A DNA stretch of 13,657 nucleotides from Planctomycetia bacterium. Lineage in GTDB: Bacteria; Planctomycetota; PLA2; JAEUHO01. The notes beneath the pieces are model-generated. The model saw only the letters and a program-made list of their open reading frames with translations. It was not told the origin of the DNA and did not search any database. Position numbers and translations under genes: made by a program. This document shows, one piece after another, positions 6,117 to 13,046 of the stretch (position 1 is the stretch's first letter; the number at the start of each line of letters is the position of its first letter). Location of the stretch: contig JAUXCH010000047.1 of assembly GCA_030618975.1 (NCBI GenBank), positions 1-13,657 on the forward strand, given 5' to 3'.

Positions 6117-9100
6117 CTAGTCGTCCTGGCCGGCTCCGTGCTCGCCAACCAGGCTTTTCCACCAAGCTGCTGCCGGGACCGCCTTGAGGTGCTCGACGAA
6201 CGTCGAGCGGCGCGCATCCAGGCCCTCGGGAGGCGACTTGACGAGGCCGGCAAGCACCCTGTGCAGTTGCCGGGCGGCGAGCGAGGTAACGGGGTCCTCC
6301 AAGACCTCGGGGGTGATCGCCCGGCGCACCGCCTCGACCAGGCGGACCGCCCGCCAGAGAACCCGCGACTCCACGTCCTCGGACGCCCACGAGCACAGCG
6401 TACGGACGTAGGCGACTCGTATCGGATCGTCGGGAGGCAACGCGCCCTCGATCCGCCGCCAGGATTCCACGGCACGGCGCCGGTTGCCGGCCCGCAGGAA
6501 CAGCCTCAGCTCCTCGCGCTCCTGCTCATCCAGTGAGAGCGAGGAGCGATGTAGACGCACGAGACTCGCAACCGGTACGTTGCAGGGGCTGGATCGGAGG
6601 GTGACGGATGGGCCGCCGCTCCCCCCGCTGTGGGCGTGCTCTCCAGTCTCGTAGCAGCCGAGATCCGGCGAGCGGAGAGGGTCTTCCCAGAGGCGGATCC
6701 GACCATCGTCGTGGCCGCACGCAAGAGTCGTCCCGTCCGGACGCCAGGCGACGCTGCGGACACTCCTGTAGGCCCCGGTGCGGCTGCGCAGGGTCGCTCT
6801 GAGACGAATCGAGTCGGCCTCCCAGATCTGCACGACTCCATCCTCGGTGGCCCCGGCGACCGTCCGGCCGCCCGGGTGCCAAGCGACACCCGACAGGGGA
6901 AGAGAAGTTCCACGCGAAATCACGCTTTCGCCGAGAAGCGGTCGCATGCCGATCCCCCGCTCCCAGATCTCGACGCGGCCGCTCCAGGTTCCGAACGCGA
7001 GTGCGGCGCCGTTGGGGCGCCAGGCCAGACACGTTGCGGGCTCGGGAGTCCCCTCTTCGTCCTCGATCTCCACGGACTCTGTCAATCCACCGGTGTCCGC
7101 GTCGCGGAGTCGCATGCTGCCGTCCGGCATGCCCAAGGCGACCGTTCGCGCATCCGGACTCCAGGCTGCGCTGTAGGCTTGGCCCTCCTTGAGGCCCTCA
7201 TGCTCCGTCACGAGGGCGGTTGTGGTCGCATCCCAGGTTCGAAGGGCCCCGTTCGCGTGCACGCAGTGGAGCGTCTTCCCGTCCGGGCTCCAAGCCATCG
7301 TCACGACTTCGGCGGGCTCCGCCTCGGTGATCTTCCGCGCCTCGCCCGTGCTCACGTCCCAGAAGCGGATCGCACCGTCCACCGAGCCGCCGGCGAGGGT
7401 CCTTGCATCCGGACTGAAGGCCACCGCGGAGATCGCATCCTCGGACCGGCCGAACTCTCCACACAGAGCGCCGCTCGCTGCGTCCCAGAGGGCGATCGAG
7501 TGTTGCTCGGCGAGGCTCGCGAGTGTCCGGCCGTCCCGCGACCAGACCAGGGAGCGGACGGGCTCGTCGTGGCCCCGGTCGAGCGTTCGTGGGGCACCCA
7601 TCGCCACGTTCCACAGCAGGACGGTCCCGCCCTCGGATCCGCTGGCAAGAACGGCGCCGTCCGGACAGAAGTCCACGCTGCGAACGGCCCCCGCGTGTCC
7701 GTGCAGGATGGCGCGCTCCTCGCCCTTGCCGACCTCCCAGAGTCGGATCGTCCGGTCCCGGGAGCCGCTGGCCAGCGTCCTTCCGTCCGGGCTGAAGGCG
7801 ACGGTCAATACCTCGTCGGTATGTCCGGCAAGCGCATCACCGTCAGGTCTGCCCGTGTTGGCGTTCCACAACCGGACGACGCTGTCCTGGGACCCGCTGG
7901 CGAGGGTCCTGCCGCACGGGCTCCACGCAAGACTCAACACGGGAGAACTCGTCGGAGCGTCCTGTTCCATCTGGCGCTTGACCGTGATCCTGGGGAGGGC
8001 CCCCTGCTCGTGGACATCAGTGTCCCAGAGTCGGATGGCGCCGTCGAAGAAGCCACCGGCAAGCGACCGGCCGTCCGGACACCAGGACACGCTCTGGACC
8101 AAATTGTGGTCACCTCCAGTTCGAGGGACCACTGTGTGCTCGAACACCGGACGCCCGGCGACGGACCACATCCGGATGGCGCCGTCCCCTAAAACGCCGG
8201 CGAGCAGCACCCCGTCCGGGTGCCAGGACAGGCTCAGGAGCGCGATGCTCTCGCCGTTGTCGTCCTCGACACGTCCCAGGGACACGACCTCTCCCGTGTC
8301 CCCCTGCAGGAGGTGGACGCCGCCGTCCGCGGTGCCGAGGGCAAGTTGCTTCCCGTCCGGGCTCCAAGCCATGCAGTCGGCAGACGGTGCCTCCTCGAGC
8401 GGGGGGCTCTGTACGTCCGAAGCCGGGTTCGCCAGTTCTACATCTCCGTTCTCGAAGCTCACCGCAAGGGTCCTTCCGTCAGGACGCCACGCCAGCGCGA
8501 CGACCGGGCTGGCGTCATCCGTGCGAGAGGAGATCGACGAGATGGGCAGCTCGAGGAGGGGGGCGTAGGAGAGGACCCGCTCTGCCTTCTTCCATGGGGC
8601 GGGATCCTCGCGATCCAGGAGGACGGGGTTCTTCTCCTTGAGGCTCTGGAATCGGGGCGACTGTCGTCCGTAGCCCTCGAAGCCGATGGCCCGAGCCGCC
8701 AGGACGCAGGCAACAAGGCGGTCGCCAACAGCCTGCTCGAGCATTGCCCGCTCGACCAGTGCGACGCCGTGCGAGTGCTTGGCCTCTGTCTCGGCTTCCT
8801 CGGCCTTGTCGCGGGCCACCAACGCGAGAACGAATCCGGCACACGCAACCGCAGCGAGCAAGGCGCCGGCGTACGTCAGGATGCGGCGGAGTCTTCGCCA
8901 AGACCGCGCAGCTGCCGCGGCTTCCACCTCGCGGCGCTTTCGTTCGACTGCCTCGCGCGCCTCGCGACTCCTGCGCGCGTCCCGCGAGCGCACGACGAGT
9001 GGGGCCACGACGTCGTGGGTGATCTCGAGCCGCTGCGTGCCGCCGCGTTGCTCGGTGGTGAGGAGGCGCCGGACGATCAGGGCGCCCAGCGCCGCGTCGG

Positions 9101-10304
9101 GACGCTTCACTCCCGAGGTGGCCAGCTCTTCGAAGGCGTCCTCGTGCGCGACGGCATTGCGATGGCCCTTCCGCGTGACGAGGTAGTCCTCGACGAACCG
9201 CCGTACGGCGCGTCGTTCCTCGGGAGAGCAGTCCGGCAGGGCCTCGGCGGAGAAGCTCTCGTCGTAGAAGCTCTGGAGGATGTCGCGCCCGTGCGCTTCC
9301 ACGAGATCGTCCGTGATCTGCACGGGGACGGGATCCTGGCGCGATCTTGCGTGATTCAGCCGCTCGCAGAGGAGGCTGAGCAACGGGGGAACCGCCTCGA
9401 TCTCCTCGAGAGGCGTCTCGTCGCCCTTCTCGGCGACGAAACGGACGATCTTTGCTCCCACCTCGTCGCTCACGAGGTTCCGCCCCTGCATGCGGCCCGG
9501 GCGAACGACCGCCTCCAGCGCCGAGGGACCGTTCAGGAGGCGGAGCCGGAGTCGGTTGCCCATGAGCGAAGGGACGACGCCCCGCCCCTCCTCGAGGTGC
9601 GCGAGGTATTCCTCGCGGAGCGCGATGACGATGCGCGCCGGGGTCGGCCCGAAGTCGTAGTCCATGGCCGCGCCCGGGTCGTCCCGGAAGGACTTCAGGA
9701 GCGCCGTGGGGGCGCGGTTCTCGATCAGATCCCCGATCTGGGCGAAGAACTCCGGGAGCTCGGCTCTCCGACTCGCAGCGGGCGGCGTCCCTTCCCCCTC
9801 TCCGTCGTCGAGGCGGAGGACCTCCTCGAACTGGTCGAAGATGAGCACGGGCGGGCGTTCGAAGACCTCCACCGGGCGCAGGCTTTCGTGGGTGAAGATC
9901 TGCCAGAGACTCGCGAGCGGAGACCACTCACGGAGGAGCGCGTCCGCGTCCTTCTCGGGTGTTTCGCAAGCCCGGGCCAGCGCCCGCCGGACCTGATCCA
10001 ACAGCGGGTGAGCTTCCGGCTCGAAGTCGAGAAGGACGTGTACGGGACGGAAACCTTCTACGCGGAGCTTCGGGATGGCGCCCGCGCGCAGCAAGGACGT
10101 CTTCCCGATCCCCGACTGACCGTAGAGAACCGTCAGCGAGTTGTCGCGGATCCTGACGAAGATCTCCCGGATCTCCCGGGACCGGCCGAAGAAGTAGTGC
10201 TGGTTCTCCTCGGTGAACGGTCGCAGCCCGAGCCAGGGGTGATCCGGGTCCACCGGGGGGCCGCGTCCAACGCGCTCGTCGGTCGCGGGGGCGAGTTCGG
10301 GCAC
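6117..10304 (-). CDS. nSTAND NTPase with transmembrane helix and 14 WD40 repeats
   Basis: A 1395-residue signal-transducing NTPase. Residues 23-43 (PWLGLRPFTEENQHYFFGR) are the standard entry to nSTAND1 domains. Walker A is GQSGIGKT (62-69), Walker B VLIFDQFEE (153-161), a conserved strand RIVIALREEYL follows (224-234), and the winged-helix end of the module is marked by LEITHDVVAPLV (426-437). A basic, probably coiled segment (438-472) leads into one transmembrane helix (about 475-497). From about 598 to 1207 there are 14 WD40 units of the pattern V.S.AWSPDGRTLASGS.DG.IRLW, enough for two seven-bladed propellers. A helical tail (1240-1385) has no known motif. STAND proteins are NTP-driven switches in which the repeats sense and the NTPase relays. 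The GTG start is set by a Shine-Dalgarno (AGGAGGAG) that includes the upstream stop codon. The likely partner is the SIR2-TIR protein encoded immediately upstream. Confidence 0.95.
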   Translation of the reverse strand: MPELAPATDERVGRGPPVDPDHPWLGLRPFTEENQHYFFGRSREIREIFVRIRDNSLTVLYGQSGIGKTSLLRAGAIPKLRVEGFRPVHVLLDFEPEAHPLLDQVRRALARACETPEKDADALLREWSPLASLWQIFTHESLRPVEVFERPPVLIFDQFEEVLRLDDGEGEGTPPAASRRAELPEFFAQIGDLIENRAPTALLKSFRDDPGAAMDYDFGPTPARIVIALREEYLAHLEEGRGVVPSLMGNRLRLRLLNGPSALEAVVRPGRMQGRNLVSDEVGAKIVRFVAEKGDETPLEEIEAVPPLLSLLCERLNHARSRQDPVPVQITDDLVEAHGRDILQSFYDESFSAEALPDCSPEERRAVRRFVEDYLVTRKGHRNAVAHEDAFEELATSGVKRPDAALGALIVRRLLTTEQRGGTQRLEITHDVVAPLVVRSRDARRSREAREAVERKRREVEAAAAARSWRRLRRILTYAGALLAAVACAGFVLALVARDKAEEAETEAKHSHGVALVERAMLEQAVGDRLVACVLAARAIGFEGYGRQSPRFQSLKEKNPVLLDREDPAPWKKAERVLSYAPLLELPISSISSRTDDASPVVALAWRPDGRTLAVSFENGDVELANPASDVQSPPLEEAPSADCMAWSPDGKQLALGTADGGVHLLQGDTGEVVSLGRVEDDNGESIALLSLSWHPDGVLLAGVLGDGAIRMWSVAGRPVFEHTVVPRTGGDHNLVQSVSWCPDGRSLAGGFFDGAIRLWDTDVHEQGALPRITVKRQMEQDAPTSSPVLSLAWSPCGRTLASGSQDSVVRLWNANTGRPDGDALAGHTDEVLTVAFSPDGRTLASGSRDRTIRLWEVGKGEERAILHGHAGAVRSVDFCPDGAVLASGSEGGTVLLWNVAMGAPRTLDRGHDEPVRSLVWSRDGRTLASLAEQHSIALWDAASGALCGEFGRSEDAISAVAFSPDARTLAGGSVDGAIRFWDVSTGEARKITEAEPAEVVTMAWSPDGKTLHCVHANGALRTWDATTTALVTEHEGLKEGQAYSAAWSPDARTVALGMPDGSMRLRDADTGGLTESVEIEDEEGTPEPATCLAWRPNGAALAFGTWSGRVEIWERGIGMRPLLGESVISRGTSLPLSGVAWHPGGRTVAGATEDGVVQIWEADSIRLRATLRSRTGAYRSVRSVAWRPDGTTLACGHDDGRIRLWEDPLRSPDLGCYETGEHAHSGGSGGPSVTLRSSPCNVPVASLVRLHRSSLSLDEQEREELRLFLRAGNRRRAVESWRRIEGALPPDDPIRVAYVRTLCSWASEDVESRVLWRAVRLVEAVRRAITPEVLEDPVTSLAARQLHRVLAGLVKSPPEGLDARRSTFVEHLKAVPAAAWWKSLVGEHGAGQDD
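6684..8513 (-). repeat. WD40 repeat array, 14 units, within the STAND gene
   Basis: Fourteen consecutive protein repeats of about 40-47 codons lie here, each with an (A/S)(W/F)(S/R/C/H)PDG-like turn and most ending in a (I/V)RLW-type strand. They begin near residues 599, 641, 688, 735, 788, 831, 873, 915, 957, 999, 1042, 1089, 1136 and 1181. Units 5-7 are closest to the consensus and carry GH..(E/A)V starts (GHTDEVLTVAFSPDG, GHAGAVRSVDFCPDG). The outer units are more diverged. Short CCGTCCGG-type words recur on the plus strand because they encode the PDG turn; the DNA between them differs, so this is an old array and not a fresh tandem expansion. Confidence 0.9.
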
Positions 10305-10317
10305 GGCGCTCCTCCTA
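10305..10317 (-). promoter_or_regulatory. Shine-Dalgarno overlapping the SIR2-TIR stop codon
   Basis: On the minus strand the sequence reads TAGGAGGAGCGCC and then the GTG start of the STAND gene. The TAG stop of the SIR2-TIR gene (10317-10315) supplies the first bases of the AGGAGG ribosome site, and only ten bases separate stop from start. This fixes the GTG at 10304 as the start and implies translational coupling of the two proteins. Confidence 0.8.
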
Positions 10318-11727
10318 GGCCCGGGGCCTCTTCGAGATCCGGTACTCCTCCACGAGTCCCTTCAGCCGCTTCACGAAGGCGGGACTGACCCTGCCTTTCG
10401 GCAACCGTTCGCAGTGGATCGTGGAGAACTGCGGTGGCTCGCTCTGGGGCAGGTCGGTGTCGTCGATGATGACAGGGATGTAGAAGACGAAACCATCGAC
10501 GTGGTTGTCCGCGGCCCAGCGCCGCTCCTCGTGCACGTAGCGGGTGGTGTCGCTCTCGGTCGCTTCGGAGATGAGCGAGATGAAGAAGCTGCAGCCCTGC
10601 TTCACGGCGTATTGGATGCTCCGGTTGTAGTTCTCCCCGGCCTGGAGCCGCTGCTTGTCCATCCAGACGGGGACACCCGCCGTCCGCAGCCCGCGGACCA
10701 GCTCCAGCGCCGCCGCCCGGTCGTCGTGGGAGTAGGAGACGAAGACGGCCTGGCGCGGAATCTCGTCGGGCATCTGCCGGAGCAGGTCCTCGTCGCGTGT
10801 CCCATCCGGATGTTCCTCGCTCCACCGGCGGTAGAACTCGCTTACGAACTTGCAGGGACAGCCCTGGATGATGCGGGTCGTCCCGACGACCTTGTCGAAG
10901 AAGAAGATGAGCGGGGCTCCGAGGTTGCTCTCCAAGTCGGCCAGGTAGGCTCCGATGTCGTCCCGGCGTGCGTCGCTGAATCGCCCGCCCTTCACGATGA
11001 AGAGGAAGAACCGAACCACCCAGTCGTTGAAGGGCGACCCCAGGAACAGCAGGTACCTCGCCTTGAGCAGCGAGAAGAGCCGCTTGAGAGCCCCGCGATG
11101 CACTGCGAGGCAGTAGAGGAACTCCAGGTAGTCCTCTTCCCATACGGCGAAGTAGGGGTACGTCTGCCGGCTACCCACGATGTGGTAGACGAGCGTGTCC
11201 CCGATCTGCTCGGGGATGTCGACGGGGGTCTTCGCGTCGTAGGCGAGCACCTGCTCGCTTCGCTGGAAGCCGGGGCGCGCCTGTTCGAGGGCCCTCGCGA
11301 GCAGGGGGTCTATGGTGCCGGCCATGAACAGGTCGAAGTCGGTGATGGAGGCGAGCTCGATCAGCGCGGGAGGGATGTCGACCTCGAGCTTGTCGAGGAC
11401 GTCGGAAACTTCGCGGTAGATGGCCTTTCGCGATTTGCCCTTGCGGAGGTACTGGCACGCGACCTGGTTCAGGGGGAGACGCGGCATGCTGTCGGCGGGT
11501 AGCTCAGGCGGGTCGACGCCCAAGCGCTCCGCGAGCTGGGTGGCCAGGAGCCGATTGAGGGGAATCGGCTCACCCGAAGCGGGATCGGGAGTCGTCACGA
11601 GCCCCGAACCGACGATCGGGATCACCTGCCGATTGCGGGTCTCGCTCAGCAGCTCCCGCCAGTCTTCTTCGGAGAGGAATCGAGGTTCCTCCACAGCACA
11701 TACCCCTATCGTCTCGCCGCGCGTCAT
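10315..11727 (-). CDS. SIR2-like domain fused to a C-terminal TIR domain
   Basis: A predicted soluble 470-residue protein. The N-terminal half resembles SIR2_2-type Rossmann domains of defence proteins: VIPIVGSGLV (35-44, the NAD loop), ITDFDLFMAGTIDPLL (128-143, where the family usually has TTN(F/Y)D..L), VYHIVGS (180-186, the usual K.HGS with catalytic His), DYLEFLYCLA, and LLFLGSPFND (226-235). The usual catalytic Asn seems to be Asp at 131. From 327 there is a TIR domain: AVFVSYSHDDR (strand A), VPVWMDKQRLQAGENY (BB-loop region), a hydrophobic CSFFISLIS strand, and RYVHEERRWA, where Glu 400 or 401 is the likely NADase glutamate. Both folds commonly cleave NAD+ in anti-phage immunity. The frame stays open to 11982, but residues before this ATG look like translated non-coding DNA; GTG at 11694 is an alternative start. 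No strong Shine-Dalgarno precedes either. Confidence 0.88.
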   Translation of the reverse strand: MTRGETIGVCAVEEPRFLSEEDWRELLSETRNRQVIPIVGSGLVTTPDPASGEPIPLNRLLATQLAERLGVDPPELPADSMPRLPLNQVACQYLRKGKSRKAIYREVSDVLDKLEVDIPPALIELASITDFDLFMAGTIDPLLARALEQARPGFQRSEQVLAYDAKTPVDIPEQIGDTLVYHIVGSRQTYPYFAVWEEDYLEFLYCLAVHRGALKRLFSLLKARYLLFLGSPFNDWVVRFFLFIVKGGRFSDARRDDIGAYLADLESNLGAPLIFFFDKVVGTTRIIQGCPCKFVSEFYRRWSEEHPDGTRDEDLLRQMPDEIPRQAVFVSYSHDDRAAALELVRGLRTAGVPVWMDKQRLQAGENYNRSIQYAVKQGCSFFISLISEATESDTTRYVHEERRWAADNHVDGFVFYIPVIIDDTDLPQSEPPQFSTIHCERLPKGRVSPAFVKRLKGLVEEYRISKRPRA

Positions 11728-11788
11728 CCCCGGGCCGCCGGAGATGCAGCCCGCTCGCATCCAGCGCCACCGCCGAGCGAACACGCCC

Positions 11789-11817
11789 AGTGTAGCGGAA
11801 AGCTCATTCCCGGGGAA
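11789..11817 (-). promoter_or_regulatory. weak promoter-like -10 with overlapping inverted repeat upstream of SIR2-TIR
   Basis: On the minus strand TACACT (11794-11789) matches four of six bases of a sigma-70 -10 box and would start transcription near 11782, about 55 bases before the ATG at 11727. Seventeen bases further up is only a poor -35 (TTCCCC). Overlapping that position is the inverted repeat TTCCC-G-GGGAA (11807-11817), placed where an operator would block polymerase. Both signals are short and could be chance. Confidence 0.22.
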
Positions 11818-12018
11818 CGGGCAGATCGCCGGACGGCGGCCGGCTGCCCGTACCGTCCAGTACGTCATCCAGGTAGCGACGGTTCCCCCGCCGAGAAGCA
11901 GGAGGATCTGGAAAGGCAACGCGTGCTTCAAGGTGGGCTGCCGGCATTCTGGAGGAGTCGGACCCGGCCGGAAGTCAGGCAAGACAGGTGCCTACGAGCG
12001 TGCAATCGCCAGAACTCC

Positions 12019-12047
12019 GTGACTTCGAGCGCTCCGGTACCTAGACT
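12019..12047 (+). promoter_or_regulatory. sigma-70-like promoter for the small Cys-protein gene
   Basis: GTGACT (12019-12024) and TAGACT (12042-12047) are separated by 17 bases, and each matches four of six consensus positions. Transcription would start near 12054, about 20 bases before the ATG at 12075 and just ahead of its ribosome site. Spacing and position are right, but the matches are imperfect. Confidence 0.33.
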
Positions 12048-12074
12048 CGGTGCCCTCGAAGGGAGGGAAACAGC

Positions 12075-12428
12075 ATGCCGGAGAATCCCTGCAACTGGCC
12101 GCACCACGGTAGCCCGACGCACGCAGGCGAGATGCTCGATGACATCGTGACGAGGGTGCTGGCCGACGCGCAGCAGCCGCCGCCGCTGCTGATCGATCCG
12201 TTCGTCCTGTTGCACATCCTCGACCGGGCCCACGTCTGCAAGAACCCCTACCTGAGGAACGCAGCGAACAAGCAGATCTGTGCTCTGACGAAACCTGTGC
12301 CGGCGGATGAGCTGAGGGGTATCTGGAAGAGGACCGACCCCGTGAACCTCCCGACCAACCCTGCGAACCGACGCGCGCACTGGTGCACCATCGCCCAGGA
12401 CCTCGAGAGCTTTCCCTCCGGGACATGA
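12075..12428 (+). CDS. small Cys-containing protein, cytosolic paralogue of the following lipoprotein
   Basis: A 117-residue protein of no family I recognise. The ATG at 12075 follows a strong GGGAGGG at 12061-12067, and an in-frame TAG at 12042 rules out a longer signal-bearing form, so it is probably cytoplasmic. It starts PENPCNWP and shows ..GEMLDDIV, HVCKNPYLRN, KQICAL, PADELRGIWKRT and a strongly kept end HWCTIAQDLESFPSG. Cysteines are at 6, 55, 69 and 104; the first three are also present in the lipoprotein encoded 85 bases downstream, which suggests a shared metal site or disulphide framework. The tail repeats almost base for base in the downstream gene, so the two arose by tandem duplication. 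It is divergent from the SIR2-TIR gene across about 350 bases, which raises but does not prove a functional link. Confidence 0.82.
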   Translation: MPENPCNWPHHGSPTHAGEMLDDIVTRVLADAQQPPPLLIDPFVLLHILDRAHVCKNPYLRNAANKQICALTKPVPADELRGIWKRTDPVNLPTNPANRRAHWCTIAQDLESFPSGT

Positions 12429-12513
12429 CCGGAACAGGTACGGAACCGGAACGATGCGGCGGACGCGTGCATCTGTGCAAACACGTGGCAACGAACGCGC
12501 GAAGGAGATCGAG

Positions 12514-12999
12514 ATGATGAAGCAACGGTGGATCCTGGGACTGCCCGTCCTCCTGGCGCTCGTCCTGCTGGTTGCATGTGGCGACGAGCCGACAGGGGCT
12601 CCGACGCCCGAAACGCCGCGGGACGAGGCACTGCCGGACGAGGCACCGCCCGTGGATGTTCCGAAGGAGAACCACTGCAACTGGCCGGAATTTTGCGGCC
12701 CGCCCATGGCACGGGAGATGCTCGACGAGATCGCCGCTCGGGCGGACGCTGCGGCGGGGGACATGGATCCCGCCGATCTGCAGATCATCCACGAACGGGT
12801 CGACGTCTGCAGGTTGCCCGACCTGCGGAACAAGAAGGGCAAGCACGTCTGCGAACTGAAGACCCCCCTGGCGTGCGACGAGTTGAAACAGATCTGGAAG
12901 AAGACCTCTGCGGAGAACATCCCGGCCGACCCAGCCCAGAGACCAGGGCACTGGCACACCATCGCCCAGGATCTCGAGAGCTTCCCGTCCGGCCAGTAG
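12514..12999 (+). CDS. lipoprotein paralogue of the upstream small Cys-containing protein
   Basis: A 161-residue predicted lipoprotein. The ATG at 12514 is chosen because AAGGAG at 12502-12507 sits six bases before it, and because residues 1-22 then form a signal with basic start, hydrophobic core (ILGLPVLLALVLL) and lipobox LVAC, with Cys 22 as lipidation site. The frame opens earlier (ATG 12454), but that would put 20 polar residues before the signal. A Pro/Glu/Asp-rich linker (23-50) leads to the domain shared with the upstream gene: CNWP (55-58), AREMLDEIAAR, VDVCRLPDLRN (97-106), KHVCELKTP, DELKQIWKK and HWHTIAQDLESFPSG. Cys 55, 99 and 113 match the paralogue; Cys 61 and 121 are extra, while the paralogue's Cys 104 is His here. 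It is probably a membrane-tethered counterpart of the cytosolic protein; function unknown. The 85-base gap between the genes holds repeated CCGGAAC words. Confidence 0.87.
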   Translation: MMKQRWILGLPVLLALVLLVACGDEPTGAPTPETPRDEALPDEAPPVDVPKENHCNWPEFCGPPMAREMLDEIAARADAAAGDMDPADLQIIHERVDVCRLPDLRNKKGKHVCELKTPLACDELKQIWKKTSAENIPADPAQRPGHWHTIAQDLESFPSGQ

Positions 13000-13046
13000 A
13001 CGGGGCGAACACGGCACGGGGGCGAAGGGAGTCGCCCCGGCGTCTA
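12997..13046. terminator. bidirectional hairpin between convergent genes
   Basis: GGGGCGA (13019-13025) and TCGCCCC (13032-13038) form a perfect seven-pair stem with a six-base loop. A larger alternative pairs TAGACGGGGCGA (12997-13008) with TCGCCCCGGCGTCTA (13032-13046), with a three-base bulge. In this form the stop codons of both convergent genes lie at the base of the stem. There is no T-run on either side, so termination would rely on the stem or on Rho. Confidence 0.5.

Larger units (their letters stand above)
11728..12074. other. divergent intergenic region between SIR2-TIR and the small Cys-protein gene
   Basis: About 350 bases lie between two divergently read genes. The region should hold both promoters. 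I see weak hexamers for each direction and one short inverted repeat, listed separately, but no tRNA, riboswitch or attachment site. A minus-strand frame is open through it to 11982 and contains a hydrophobic stretch (QILLLLGGGTVATWMTYWTV). I regard this as non-coding, because it is followed by Arg/Trp/Gly-rich sequence and lacks a ribosome site. Confidence 0.5.

Noticed and set aside
6684..8513. Regularly spaced CCGTCCGG-type words considered as a CRISPR or DNA repeat array
   Set aside because: The spacing is a multiple of codons, the words encode the WD40 PDG turn, and the intervening DNA continues the same reading frame.
7189..8568. 459-codon plus-strand frame opposite the WD40 repeats, with repeated PSG and S..LP motifs
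   Set aside because: The regular motifs are mirror images of the WD40 codons (PDG turn read backwards), so the periodicity is inherited from the real gene.
8220..10388. 722-codon plus-strand open frame opposite the STAND domain
   Set aside because: It is the complement of the Walker A and B coding sequence. Its translation is charged and low in hydrophobic core, with no family signal.
11928..12962. 344-codon minus-strand frame across the two paralogous small genes
   Set aside because: It crosses both genes antisense. The repeated pieces inside it merely reflect the duplication of the plus-strand genes, which have signal sequence and ribosome sites.
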